DNA of 64,000 nucleotides from Tetragonia tetragonoides (taxonomy: Eukaryota; Streptophyta; Magnoliopsida; Caryophyllales; Aizoaceae). Both the position numbers and the translations under genes were made by a program. Where the stretch lies: positions 31,674,501-31,738,500 of the forward strand of contig CM076154.1 of assembly GCA_038025085.1 (NCBI GenBank), written 5' to 3'. The first letter of the stretch is position 1. Each line of letters starts with the position of its first letter. Below, in pieces: positions 24,280 to 33,483 of the stretch. Under the pieces are notes generated by a model. It did no database searches and had not been told where the DNA came from. It saw only the letters and a program-made list of their open reading frames with translations.

Positions 24280-27200
24280 TCAGTACTGGAGCATCATCCA
24301 AGGTTCTTCAACTGTTTGAGCCATGACCATCATCATCCAAGGTTCTTCTACCGGGGGTGCCATCATCATCCAAGGTTCATCGATTGATGGTAATGTCATC
24401 ATCCAAGGTCTCTCAACTTCTTCTTGGGGAAGCATCGTATGTTGTGGTGATGTGATCTCGGCCTTAGGAGACATAAGTGAAGAACGAGGCAGCATCGTAT
24501 CTTTTGGTGACATGGTCTCGACCTTAGGAGGCATAAGTGACGAGCAACACCTATGGCAGACGAAAAGAGAGGGTACAGCTTCTGAATCCTCAATGCCCCT
24601 GCACCTTGTGTGCTGCCACACCTCACAGATGTCACATGACACCATTCGCTCTCCATCATCATCTTCTGCCCCGCACGAGCATCTGACTGTCCAGTTATCA
24701 GAGCCACCCTCATATTTCAGCTCAGTCTTTAAGTCTATCCCACTTCCCCTGACCCAAAGTTCAGAACCTGACTCAACTTCACTGAACACAGCCTCTTGAC
24801 CAAGCAAGCTGTCCAAGTTCTCTATGTCATTCACCACAAAATTTTCCATGATGCAGTATGTGTCCCTTAGAGCGTGCTGAGCTTCTAGCTTCAAGTCACT
24901 AAAGGAGGCATGCAATGGCACAGCAATTAACTCACCAGGAAAAAATTTCCTTGATAACTCCATATCCAGCTCACTTGATGTTGGTAGGATACGGCATATG
25001 AACCTCAGTAACTGGTCGTCATGATCCTTGAAAGGCCATTCCTTTACAAAGTGTTTGCTGTCCAGTATCACGCGGATTGACAGGCCAAAAGTTTCTGACT
25101 CGGCCTGCCCCAAGAGCACCAGTTGGTACAAAGTATAAACATCTCTATAAACGTCAGATCTGGATGTTTTAGCAAGTGCTGAAACTGGTTCAACAGATAC
25201 ATCTTCTATCTTTGGTTTTGTAGGTGAAGCTTCACCAAGGTTATGAATGGTGTATTCAAGAACCCTATTCATTGGGTTTATTCTACGTCGTACTATGCGA
25301 TTACCCACAATCACATTGTTCATGGATTTGAGTACATAATCAAGCAGCCCTGTATCTCCAATATGGAGTCGAGCAGCATCTCGAACTTCCTGCCTAGTCA
25401 TCCCACCCTGGAAGGATTTTTTCTCTCTATCTTCCTTCAGGGCATTAACAATAACCTCAGCTGCATATTCCAGTCTCCTAGTAGGCCAGCGGCTGTCCAT
25501 GCTAGCTACCAGAGAAGCAAACTTTCTGCACTTGGTCATCTTTGCTTTTGTAGGAGATTTTCTAAATATCAGGGTGGTTCTGGTTATAGTTCTTGAAGGT
25601 AAGGTGGTAGATGACGTGACCTTAGCCAGGGCAATTTTGGTTCTGGCAGGAGTCTGTGACTTCAGGGTGAGCATGAACCTGAGGAGATCTCCGAGTGTGA
25701 TGAGACGGGTCTCACTCATATCTCTGTAGGATGATATGATATACTTTATGCTTTGCCTCTGATCAATCTTTGGCAGCTTGAAAACCAGGTCATCAAGATC
25801 GATAGAGCCAAGAATCTCTACAGCTTTTTGGTAATGGTGCTCTTGAACCCCAAAGCTTCCATGGCCAAACTTGTATCCCCATTTGCCAAACCATGGGTGG
25901 CCGTATGCAATGCCATAAAGCAACCTGAGATCCATTGACCTCTTTTTTGACATATCCTCTACTGTGATCTTTCTGTAGAGGAGAAACAATACCTACACAG
26001 TTAAAATTGGTGTTTGATGCATCAATATTATTAGGACTCAAGTGGTAGAGTCATCAGTGCACTTACCTTGCCTGAAGGTTTGTGCAGATACGGTCCCATA
26101 GATCCATGATTTCTCTTCCACAAAGATACTTCGAACCTCCTTCGATCCCGTTGATGCACAGAAGATGGCCAAAGCCATTACAATGAATGAGTCCATGCAG
26201 GAGGTGGGTTTGCAGCTCAAAGACATCAGTTTTGAGAGGCTTATTCCACTCAGAATCAAGGGGAATAATCATGTGGTACTTCCTTTTTGACAAATAGTGA
26301 TGACTCCATCCTGAGTGTATGGTGATCAGAAGAAAGAACTCCATTTAAAACCAGAACCAAAAGATAAAGCTACACTTCAGCACACCACTCTAACTGACAA
26401 AGCGAAATACATATAAGTGATGAAAGAACACGAGAAATACAACTAAAACGAAAGGCCAAGGAACATGAAAACACATCAAAAGTCGTAAAGGAACTCAGAA
26501 CCATGAGTTCACCAAAACATGAGTTATAATGGCACAAATATCTCAAGCAACCAGCCAACCAGTGCAAGAATCTGTGTTTTCTAGGAGTTAAGAATGAACA
26601 TCAAAGGTTTAACAATCAGGACCATATAGAATAAGGACTAGAAACTACATCTTTAATTACAGCTTCTAGCTATTAACCAATGGCGCCAATACTTGAAAAT
26701 ATCAATGAAAATTCTGTTCTTCTTAACTGCAGAAATAGCGATTCTGTAGCAATGTAAGGTTACATTTTCCAGTTTCCACAAGCAGCCAATAAATCCAGTA
26801 ACCCACACCTTTTCCCCAAAAGGGAGTTAAGGCATATCCGCATGTACAACCATCCCCAATCATACAAGAAGTAGGAGCAAAATTTACAGCAACGAAATTA
26901 CACAACCTCAATTGCTAAATTAAAATTAAAACCCAAAATTTCAGGTCTAGTAATAAATTTTGTTGTGAATCCTTCAGAACTATAAAGAAAACTCCAGTCT
27001 TCTTAACTCTAAATGATGACTCGAACCGCAATATAAACATAAACAGGAAAGAAAAACAATTTGTTAGATAAAAGCAAGGCCTTATTCTGATCACATTGTC
27101 ACTTTGAACTCAGAAACCCACAAACACAAAAACAATGAAAGCACCTTACACCATCCAAAGAAAAAGTAGTGTGAACCATAACACATAAACACAAGCAGAC

Positions 27201-28208
27201 TCCTAACACAAGCAGACTGATCAGTTATGCCATCTGGTACAGAATTTCTTATCAAGACAAAATGCAAAATGGGTTTCTCCACTGATTCCTCTTTGATTAT
27301 CAAAAACGACAATATCGAAATGAATCGGACAATAAGTGTGGAAGACTGAAGTGCAGCACAACCCAAATATAAACTCAAACCAAAACAAGAAATCAACTAA
27401 AGAATCTGGACTATCATTCAATGATTTAGCATAGCTAATAAATTACACAAAACCATTCAAATCAAACATTGCTTCACAGTGAATCTGAGTGAAAACAAGA
27501 AGAACCGCAATCTTGAGCTTTTGACTGGCTGTTAACATCACAGCAAATTAGCAATCATAAGCATTGTACTATTCATTAGGCGATTAAAGAACTATCAAGA
27601 AACTAAGAGATTCAGCACTCACAAATTTCACTTCCCAGTAAAACAATTCTACAAACACCTTGAATGCACATTTTATCTACTCATATTAACACGAAATGAA
27701 AAATTTAAGCAAAATCAGAGAGAAGGATTAAATCCCAGAACCACAATTCACCAGAAATCAGCTACACGCAACCAAAACTAGCCAATCACTTGCCGAAACC
27801 ACATTATATGAGTCAATGGAAGCTCAAGATAACCAAAATCAGAGAAACTAATCAGAACCCAGAACCCGAAATCCACCAAAAATCAAAACCCAGATACCAA
27901 ATTCAACAATTACCTGTACAACGACAGTGATCACAAAATGGGTTCTTGCAGAGCTTGACATTTTCTTCAATGGTGTAAAGAGGAATAACGATTCCCCTGT
28001 TTTCAAGAACAAGTAAAGTGCACCAAACAGACATGGAATTGATTTGGTAGTCTTCAACCTCAGCACACTCTTTAAGGAAAACCCGAATGTTGTCTCGGAA
28101 CGAACCCGTAGGCTCGATCGGCTTTCCGGGTTCGCAGAATGTGTGGAAGCCATGGAGATTTGGGACCCTGTTTCTCTTTCTGCAGGTCTTCAAGATTGGG
28201 AGCGACAT
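24280..28208 (-). CDS. MMD1: PHD-finger protein, MALE MEIOCYTE DEATH 1 (MMD1/DUET)-like, three exons
   Basis: MMD1-type proteins are nuclear; the PHD finger reads methylated histone H3 and the Arabidopsis gene is needed for chromosome condensation and male meiosis. Exons are 27914-28208, 26067-26310 and 24280-25972. All junctions are GT/AG and in phase, and the frame is open for 743 residues. The N-terminus reads FRDNIRVFLKECAEVEDYQ, then CDHCRCTG|WSHHYLSKRKYHM across intron 1, then GLIHCNGFGHL and GGSKYLCGREIMDLWDR, then KITVEDMSKKRSMDLRLLYG across intron 2. The PHD finger is at about residues 608-656 (CSCG..ERMVSCDICEVWQHTRC..FVCHRCC). The last 90 residues are a lineage-specific tail with four PWMM repeats. 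A close paralogue of MMD1 is the alternative. Confidence 0.9.
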
Positions 28209-28507
28209 TGTTGTGTTCTTGAAATCACTTCTGTTCTTGAGCTTGATTTTCTTGGTAGGTTTTTTTAGAGAGAGAGAGTGTGAATTTTGTGTTTTCTGTT
28301 TAGGCGGGAAGAAGTGAGTTTGTTACGGGCAAAGTCCGAGGGAATATGGTTAGTTTGTTAAGAGAGGGCCGAAGGGTTTGTTAGGGGGGAAATGAATTCT
28401 GTTAGTAAATTTTTGCGCAACTTTTAGGTGAGACATAAAAAAAAAAAAAAAAATAAAAAAAAATAAAAAAAAACCGCCTTTTCAGTTTTCATATTCAATT
28501 TTTTGAG
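28209..28507 (-). other. Promoter and 5' UTR region of the MMD1-like gene
   Basis: The minus strand has a short CT tract (28267-28279) a little upstream of the start codon, common in plant leaders. An A-rich low-complexity run is at 28438-28473. No clear TATA box was chosen. Confidence 0.4.
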
Positions 28508-28680
28508 TTGGGATCCTCTCTAGTTGCTAAAAGAAATGGAGACCTCTATTTTCTAAATGGAGGGTGAGATCTCATTCTCCCCAATTTTTAAATTAAACAA
28601 ATGCAAAAAGGTAAAATAAGGGAAGGAAATCTAGCCCTCCATTTAGGAAATTGAGAGAAAAGAAATGGAGAGGATCCCAA
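28508..28680. mobile_element. Short foldback element (MITE-like), 173 bp
   Basis: The ends TTGGGATCCTCTC and GAGAGGATCCCAA are perfect 13-bp inverted repeats. Complementarity continues inwards (CTAAATGGAGGG against CCCTCCATTTAG). No coding capacity and no clear target duplication were found, so the superfamily is unassigned. Confidence 0.7.
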
Positions 28681-28763
28681 TTCCTATTTTTTTTATCCCC
28701 TCCAAAAGAAGACAAAAATAGGTAGATTTTTGTGATTATTAAATCCCACCCATCATTTATTAA

Positions 28764-29070
28764 GGCTATGTTTGATTCACCTTAATTTTACTTAACTTCA
28801 GTTCAGTTCAGTACAGTTCAGTTCAGTCCAGTTCAGTTCATGTGTAACTTTATTACTCATATAACTTTTCATTCCGAAATAATTTCATGATGAAAATTAT
28901 GTCATCGGAAAGATCTCAAAGCATACTTTCAAATGAGTCCAATATTGACTATGTTTGGACGAATTTTAAATGGTTAACGGTCAAGTTCAAAAAATCAATT
29001 AAGTTAAGTTCAGTTCAGTTCAGATCAGTTCAGTTCAGATCAGTTTTATCCAGGTGAATCAAACGGAGCC
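28764..29070. mobile_element. MITE, PIF/Harbinger (Tourist)-like, 307 bp
   Basis: Termini GGCTATGTTTGATTCACC and GGTGAATCAAACGGAGCC are inverted repeats with two mismatches. TAA occurs directly outside both ends (28761-28763, 29071-29073), the 3-bp duplication of this superfamily. Inside each end are runs of the pentamer TTCAG. No transposase is encoded. Confidence 0.8.
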
Positions 29071-29073
29071 TAA

Positions 29074-29400
29074 ATCCCATCCAACTTAAGTGTGTATTTT
29101 ACCCTTCTACCCTTATTTTAATTTAACCCTTTCCCTTTCTCTCTCCTTCATTCACTCCTTCTCTCTCCTTTGAACTTGAGCTCCTAATCCACCACCACCA
29201 CAACCACCAAGAACACCACCAACAACTTGTAATGCCGGCATTTGTATGTTGAAGAAAGATGTCGGGTAATGAAGGCGAGCATAATGGTGTTAAAGATGGC
29301 TACTTTAAGATAAATTGCATTCGTCGAATAATTTTTACTTCAAAAAAAATACGAAAAAACTTGAGCAACGCCATCGCATAGCTCAAAACAACACTGCGCG
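29074..29400. other. Intergenic, pyrimidine-rich, no gene seen
   Basis: CT-rich and CCACCACCA-rich sequence up to about 29225 looks like a gene leader, but the ATG-led frames that follow are short. No product can be assigned. Confidence 0.4.
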
Positions 29401-29521
29401 ACAGCACTGCGCAACTCTACACAACACCTGCGCGTTGCGCATCTATATTATCTTGATAATAATAACAGCACTGCGCAACTCTACCCAACACCTGCGCGTT
29501 GCGCATCTATATTATCTTGAT
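29401..29521. repeat. Tandem duplication, period 64 bp
   Basis: ACAGCACTGCGCAACTCTAC begins at 29401 and again at 29465. The two units differ by one base over about 57 bp. They are rich in TGCGCA/CGCG words, unlike the AT-rich surroundings. Confidence 0.9.
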
Positions 29522-29639
29522 TAATAATAACAATAACAACAACATTATTAATATTAAAATTAATATTGATATTAATATTAATAAAAATAACAAAAACAAC
29601 AATAAAAACAATAGTAGTAGTATTAATATCAATAAAAAA

Positions 29640-29765
29640 TAAACGCAAAAAATAATAATAGTGCGGCTTTGCGCAGCACGACCGCGCAGTACAGCTCTGC
29701 GCAGCGCGATCATGCAGTGCAGCTCTGTGCAACGCGATCGCACTGCGTAGCCTATGCAGACCGCC
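29640..29765. repeat. TGCGCA-rich CpG patch
   Basis: The stretch repeats GCAG(C/T)(A/T)C and TGCGCAG motifs with palindromic CGCG and GCGC. Together with 29380-29520 it flanks an AT-rich core of ATTAATA words. It could be the paired ends of an unknown foldback element. Confidence 0.5.
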
Positions 29766-30998
29766 ATAAATGTTATATCCCTGAAGCACTAATAATGGAC
29801 CTCATCATCGAGTCTGGTTGTTGAAAATTCGGGCCATAAAATCAAAGCGTGCTCGACTTGATCGGGGCTCGTACTGGACTTTCAGACCACTTTCTTGATA
29901 TTATTTTTTTCTTCAAAAAAGTATAATTTTTTACTCTAATATGCGTTTGAGATGATTTTTTTTTTTAATCCACCTAACTTTTCGAGATCTACACAACCAT
30001 GTTCACATATTTTATTTTTTGTTAGAAAAAACAGTTTTGTAGGAAAATTGTTTTCCATTGTAAATTTGTAACCAAACAGCGAAAAATATGAATGGACATA
30101 TATTTTGCATTGAAAATCATTTTCAGCTGAAAATATATTTTAGTTGAAAATGATTTTCCACCCAACCAAATAAAGTTTAAGTGTATAATAACAATATTAG
30201 ATATTGAGCTCAAAGACCAATCAGTATTGTTCTAACGTCTAATCTTACTCATTTTATGATATTGTGGACCTTTTGAAATCTGGCGTTGTTACAAAATCTA
30301 TAAAGAATGAAGTGAAATGAATTAAAAATAAATGGTCTTATAATAGTAAGAATTTTATTAAAAAGGGAAAAATTTGTTGGAATATACCTAATAAGTTCAA
30401 CGATTTGTGGTGATATATCTATTAAATTTTTTTTTGCCCTGTTACACCTAATAAAAACAAACATTAATGTTGGAGTACTAGGGATGACAATGGCGCGGGG
30501 CAGTGGTGGATATAGGTATATCCATACTCATACCCACCTGGCTACAATCAATCCGCCATCCGCCCCATCCCCACCATGGGTAAGATAGATTTCCAAAACC
30601 ATCTCTGCCTCATTGGGTATGAGATGAGAACCACACCCACCCCAATTATCTAATGGGTATCCATAACCACCTGATATCCGTCCCAAACCCATCTGATGCC
30701 CGCCTTAAATCCACATAATACCTGCATAAAGCAATTACAATATATACAAACAAACTCAATAAACGTGCAATTTGTATCATTATTACAAACAACAAAACTA
30801 AGATACATTTGAACAAATTGTGTCAATACATTGTATATTTGTGTGACAATAATTGTGTTTGACCCTAAACCCGACCTGCTAAAAACCTTACTTGACCGAC
30901 CGAATAGAAACTCGACCCCGATACTGACTCGACTTGCTGATGACCCGAAACCCAAGTGACTCGAATCGAACCCGACCTATTTGCCAGGTCTGTATAGG
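29766..30998. other. Intergenic with MITE-like fragments
   Basis: No gene is seen. From about 30480 a sequence starts AGGGATGACAATGGCGCGGGGC and contains repeated CCCACC and GGGTAT words, the style of a common plant hAT MITE end. From about 30860 to 30990 there is CCCGACC-rich sequence ending TTTGCCAGGTCT, related to the element at 32640. Neither has both ends. Confidence 0.4.
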
Positions 30999-31502
30999 TA
31001 GGGGTGAGCAAAAAATCCAGGTACCTAGTATCGGAATTGGAATTGGTTTAGAGCCGGTGATTGTGGAATCGGAATTGGTTTAGAACCGGTAACTCCGAAA
31101 TCGGAAGGCCCAATCAATTCCAATTCCATATATCGAATATGAAATGGTACCAACCAATTACAAATCTAATTTTTGACTTTTGGGAACCGAAACCAGTTGA
31201 ATAACCTGTGTAAAAAAAATAAAATGACTTTTTCCTTTGTTGGAAATAAAGAATGGTGAATTGTACCAAGATTAGTTGTCTAAAAATATGCATTTGTAAT
31301 TTTAAAGTTGTAATGATTTATTTGTAATATTTTTGTAATTAAATGATTGTATACGTTATTTTAATTTTGACTTACAATGTTAAGTATTTTGATTGTAATA
31401 TTTGATTTTATGTTCGTTGCTTATTAGGAAATTGATATTTGTTAGTGTAATATAATAATTGATTTTTTATTATTAAGATATTTAAATTAGTTGATTTAAA
31501 AA

Positions 31503-32605
31503 ACGGAATTGCTTAACGTAAATCCCATTTTACTAAACGCAAATATTTTTTTCCCAATACTTCCCACAATACCCTTTACATTTGTAAAGCACTTTCCTTC
31601 TTGTTTTTTTTTTCCTCTCAATCCTCCCTAATATCATCCCCTCTCTCTCATCCTTCTTTCAAGTCAATCAATAATTCAATATGCAGGATTCTTTCGATCA
31701 AACAATATATTTGATAAAATTAATGATGATATTGAGGGGTAATTTTTATGATTTAGATTACTTTATTTTTTAAATTACTAATTGATTAAGCTTTTGTGGG
31801 TATTAAGTTAGGGTTCATTGGAGGGTGGTTGGAGGTGGTGGGCTGGGTGGGGTTGTTGGGCGGAGGTTCGGGTTGATGGGCGGCGGGTCGTGATTGTTTG
31901 GGTGGTGGGCTGGGCTGCTGCTGGGTCGTGGTTGTTTCCTGGGCGGTTTGGAGAGACAGGGAGGGGCGGCAGTTTGGAGAGACAGGGAAGGGCGGTGGTT
32001 TGGAGAGACAGGGAGGGGCGGTAGGTGGTTGTTGGTAGGGGGAGGGCCGGTGGTCGTCGGCAGGGGGAGGGACGGTGGTCGTCGTTGGCACGGCTGGGAG
32101 AGGGGGATTGCGCCGGTGGACGGTTGGGGGGTGGTGATGTTGGCTTGCGGGGTGGTGGGATGGGGTGGGCTTGCGGGGTGGTGCTGGGGGTTTGGGTCTC
32201 GTAAGTTTGGGGCTTGCGGGGTGGTGCTGGAGGATGATGATGATGATGATGATAAAGGATGATGATGGTGATGAATGATGGTGATGAATTGGGTGAAAAT
32301 TAAGCTTAATTTTGAAGGTGATTATAAGCTTTACGGTGATGAATAGAAATGATGGTGATGATTGATTAAGCTTAATTAAGCTTAATTGATGAATAGAAAT
32401 GAATATAAAATTTCTATTTTTTCCTTCAAAATTAAGCTTAATTAATCAATCAATATGGTGATGAATGATGGTGATGAATTGGGTGAAAATTTCTTGGTTG
32501 AGAGAAAAGGAAGGAAGAGAGAGAAAGGGCTGAAAATTACTTAGGGGTATTGTGGGAAGTGGGGATTTACGTTTAGTAATTTGCGATTTACGTATAGCAA
32601 CCCCC
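31503..32605. mobile_element. MULE-like element with imperfect TIRs of about 70 bp
   Basis: The left arm (from GGAATTGCTTAACGTAAAT through ACTAAACGCAAAT to CTTCCCACAATACCC) is matched in reverse at 32535-32605. The interior is G-rich, low complexity and non-coding. A 9-bp target duplication was not recognised, so superfamily assignment is tentative. Confidence 0.6.
31810..32230. repeat. G-rich low-complexity block with a 26-bp triple repeat
   Basis: The plus strand is strongly G-rich (GGGCTGGGTGGGG, GGGAGGGGCGG and similar) with many G-quadruplex-type runs. At 31947-32024 a 26-bp unit (TTTGGAGAGACAGGGAGGGG core) is repeated three times. Proline- and glycine-rich translations here are artefacts of composition. 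Confidence 0.85.
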
Positions 32606-32639
32606 TTTGATACTTAGGAACCGGTGGGTACCCCGATAT

Positions 32640-32889
32640 TAGAGTTGGCAAAGCTGACCCGATCCGCCATAGACCCGACCGAAATCCAACCCGAAAAGAT
32701 TCAAACCCAAAATGACCCGACCGTTTTGACTTGAGACCGTATTGACCCGACCTAAACCCGACCCGAACCCAAAAGTTGTGAGACAATATTTGTCAACCCT
32801 AACCCGTATTTAACCCGATGTATTTCACCCGTATTCGACCCGACCCGTATTTGAACCGACCCGAACTGACGACCCGTTTGCCAGGTCTA
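32640..32889. mobile_element. hAT MITE, 250 bp, with perfect 8-bp TSD
   Basis: The ends TAGAGTTGGCAAA and TTTGCCAGGTCTA are inverted repeats with two or three mismatches. The direct repeat CCCGATAT lies at 32632-32639 and 32890-32897. The body is made of degenerate GACCCGACC words. Confidence 0.9.
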
Positions 32890-32935
32890 CCCGATATCCA
32901 ATTCCAATTCCTAAGAATTAGGAATCGGTGCTACC

Positions 32936-32972
32936 AATTCCAATTCCAATTCCAATTCCAATTCCAATTCTT
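32936..32972. repeat. (AATTCC)n microsatellite
   Basis: About six AATTCC units in the right arm of the hAT-like element. Confidence 0.85.
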
Positions 32973-33287
32973 AAGTATTAGAACCCGGTGAATCAAATTT
33001 CAATTCCGTGTAGTGCAATACCTACTGGATATCCGGTTGCGCTCACCCCTTCGTATAGGGTACCAATTGGAATTTCCCAAAAAAAAAAAGGAAAAAAAAA
33101 AAAAAGAAAACTTTTGTACATGATTGGATCGGGGCTACCATTATTGTGCTTTCAAACCTCAGCCAGGCAGCCAGCCCACTAAGCCAAACCCAAAAAATAT
33201 GCAGCAAATCCTTGTTCACCTATAGTCACGAAGAATGCACGTGCAGCCCTTCGTCTGACGAACCAAAGAGAGATCACAGCAAGAGAC

Positions 33288-33290
<3 letters not shown>

Positions 33291-33319
<29 letters not shown>
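33291..33319. repeat. (GA)n microsatellite in a presumed 5' UTR
   Basis: About 14 GA units directly abut the start codon of the small membrane protein gene. Confidence 0.9.
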
Positions 33320-33323
<4 letters not shown>

Positions 33324-33483
33324 GAAGCTGGAGCAACTAGATGAGACAGACCCAAATGAGAAGAACAAGAAAAGTAGAAATCACGGGTCAACCAAATTGT
33401 TTGTGATTGTAGATTATCTCTTTCTCTTCATATTCGTTGTGTTTCTCTGCTTCATTCTCTACAAGTTATTATTGGCCAAGTAG
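33319..33483 (+). CDS. 54-residue single-pass membrane protein
   Basis: The ATG directly follows a (GA)14 tract and opens a 54-codon frame ending TAG. Residues 1-25 are hydrophilic and charged (ETDPNEKNKKSRN). Residues 26-52 form one long hydrophobic helix (KLFVIVDYLFLFIFVVFLCF, then ILYKLLL), so the protein is probably tail-anchored or single-pass with the charged end in the cytosol. I recall conserved unnamed plant proteins of this size with an F(V/I)xVDYLFLFIF core. That would make it a real gene rather than a chance frame. The GA tract lies where a 5' UTR is expected. The function is unknown. Confidence 0.65.

Larger units (their letters stand above)
30999..33051. mobile_element. hAT-like non-autonomous element, 2.05 kb, with nested insertions
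   Basis: The ends TAGGGGTGAGC and GCTCACCCCTT are inverted repeats (10 of 11 bases). They are flanked by 8-bp direct repeats with one mismatch (tGTATAGG at 30991-30998, cGTATAGG at 33052-33059). This fits the hAT superfamily. The arms carry GGAATTGG/CCAATTCC repeats. It contains a second inverted-repeat element (31503-32605) and a third small hAT MITE (32640-32889). No transposase frame was found. Confidence 0.75.

Noticed and set aside
24323..24799. 158-codon plus-strand frame
   Set aside because: Antisense shadow of the MMD1-like C-terminal exon; its repeats mirror the PWMM repeats.
31786..32262. Pro/Thr-rich minus frame and Gly/Trp-rich plus frames
   Set aside because: Composition artefacts of a G-rich block inside a transposon.
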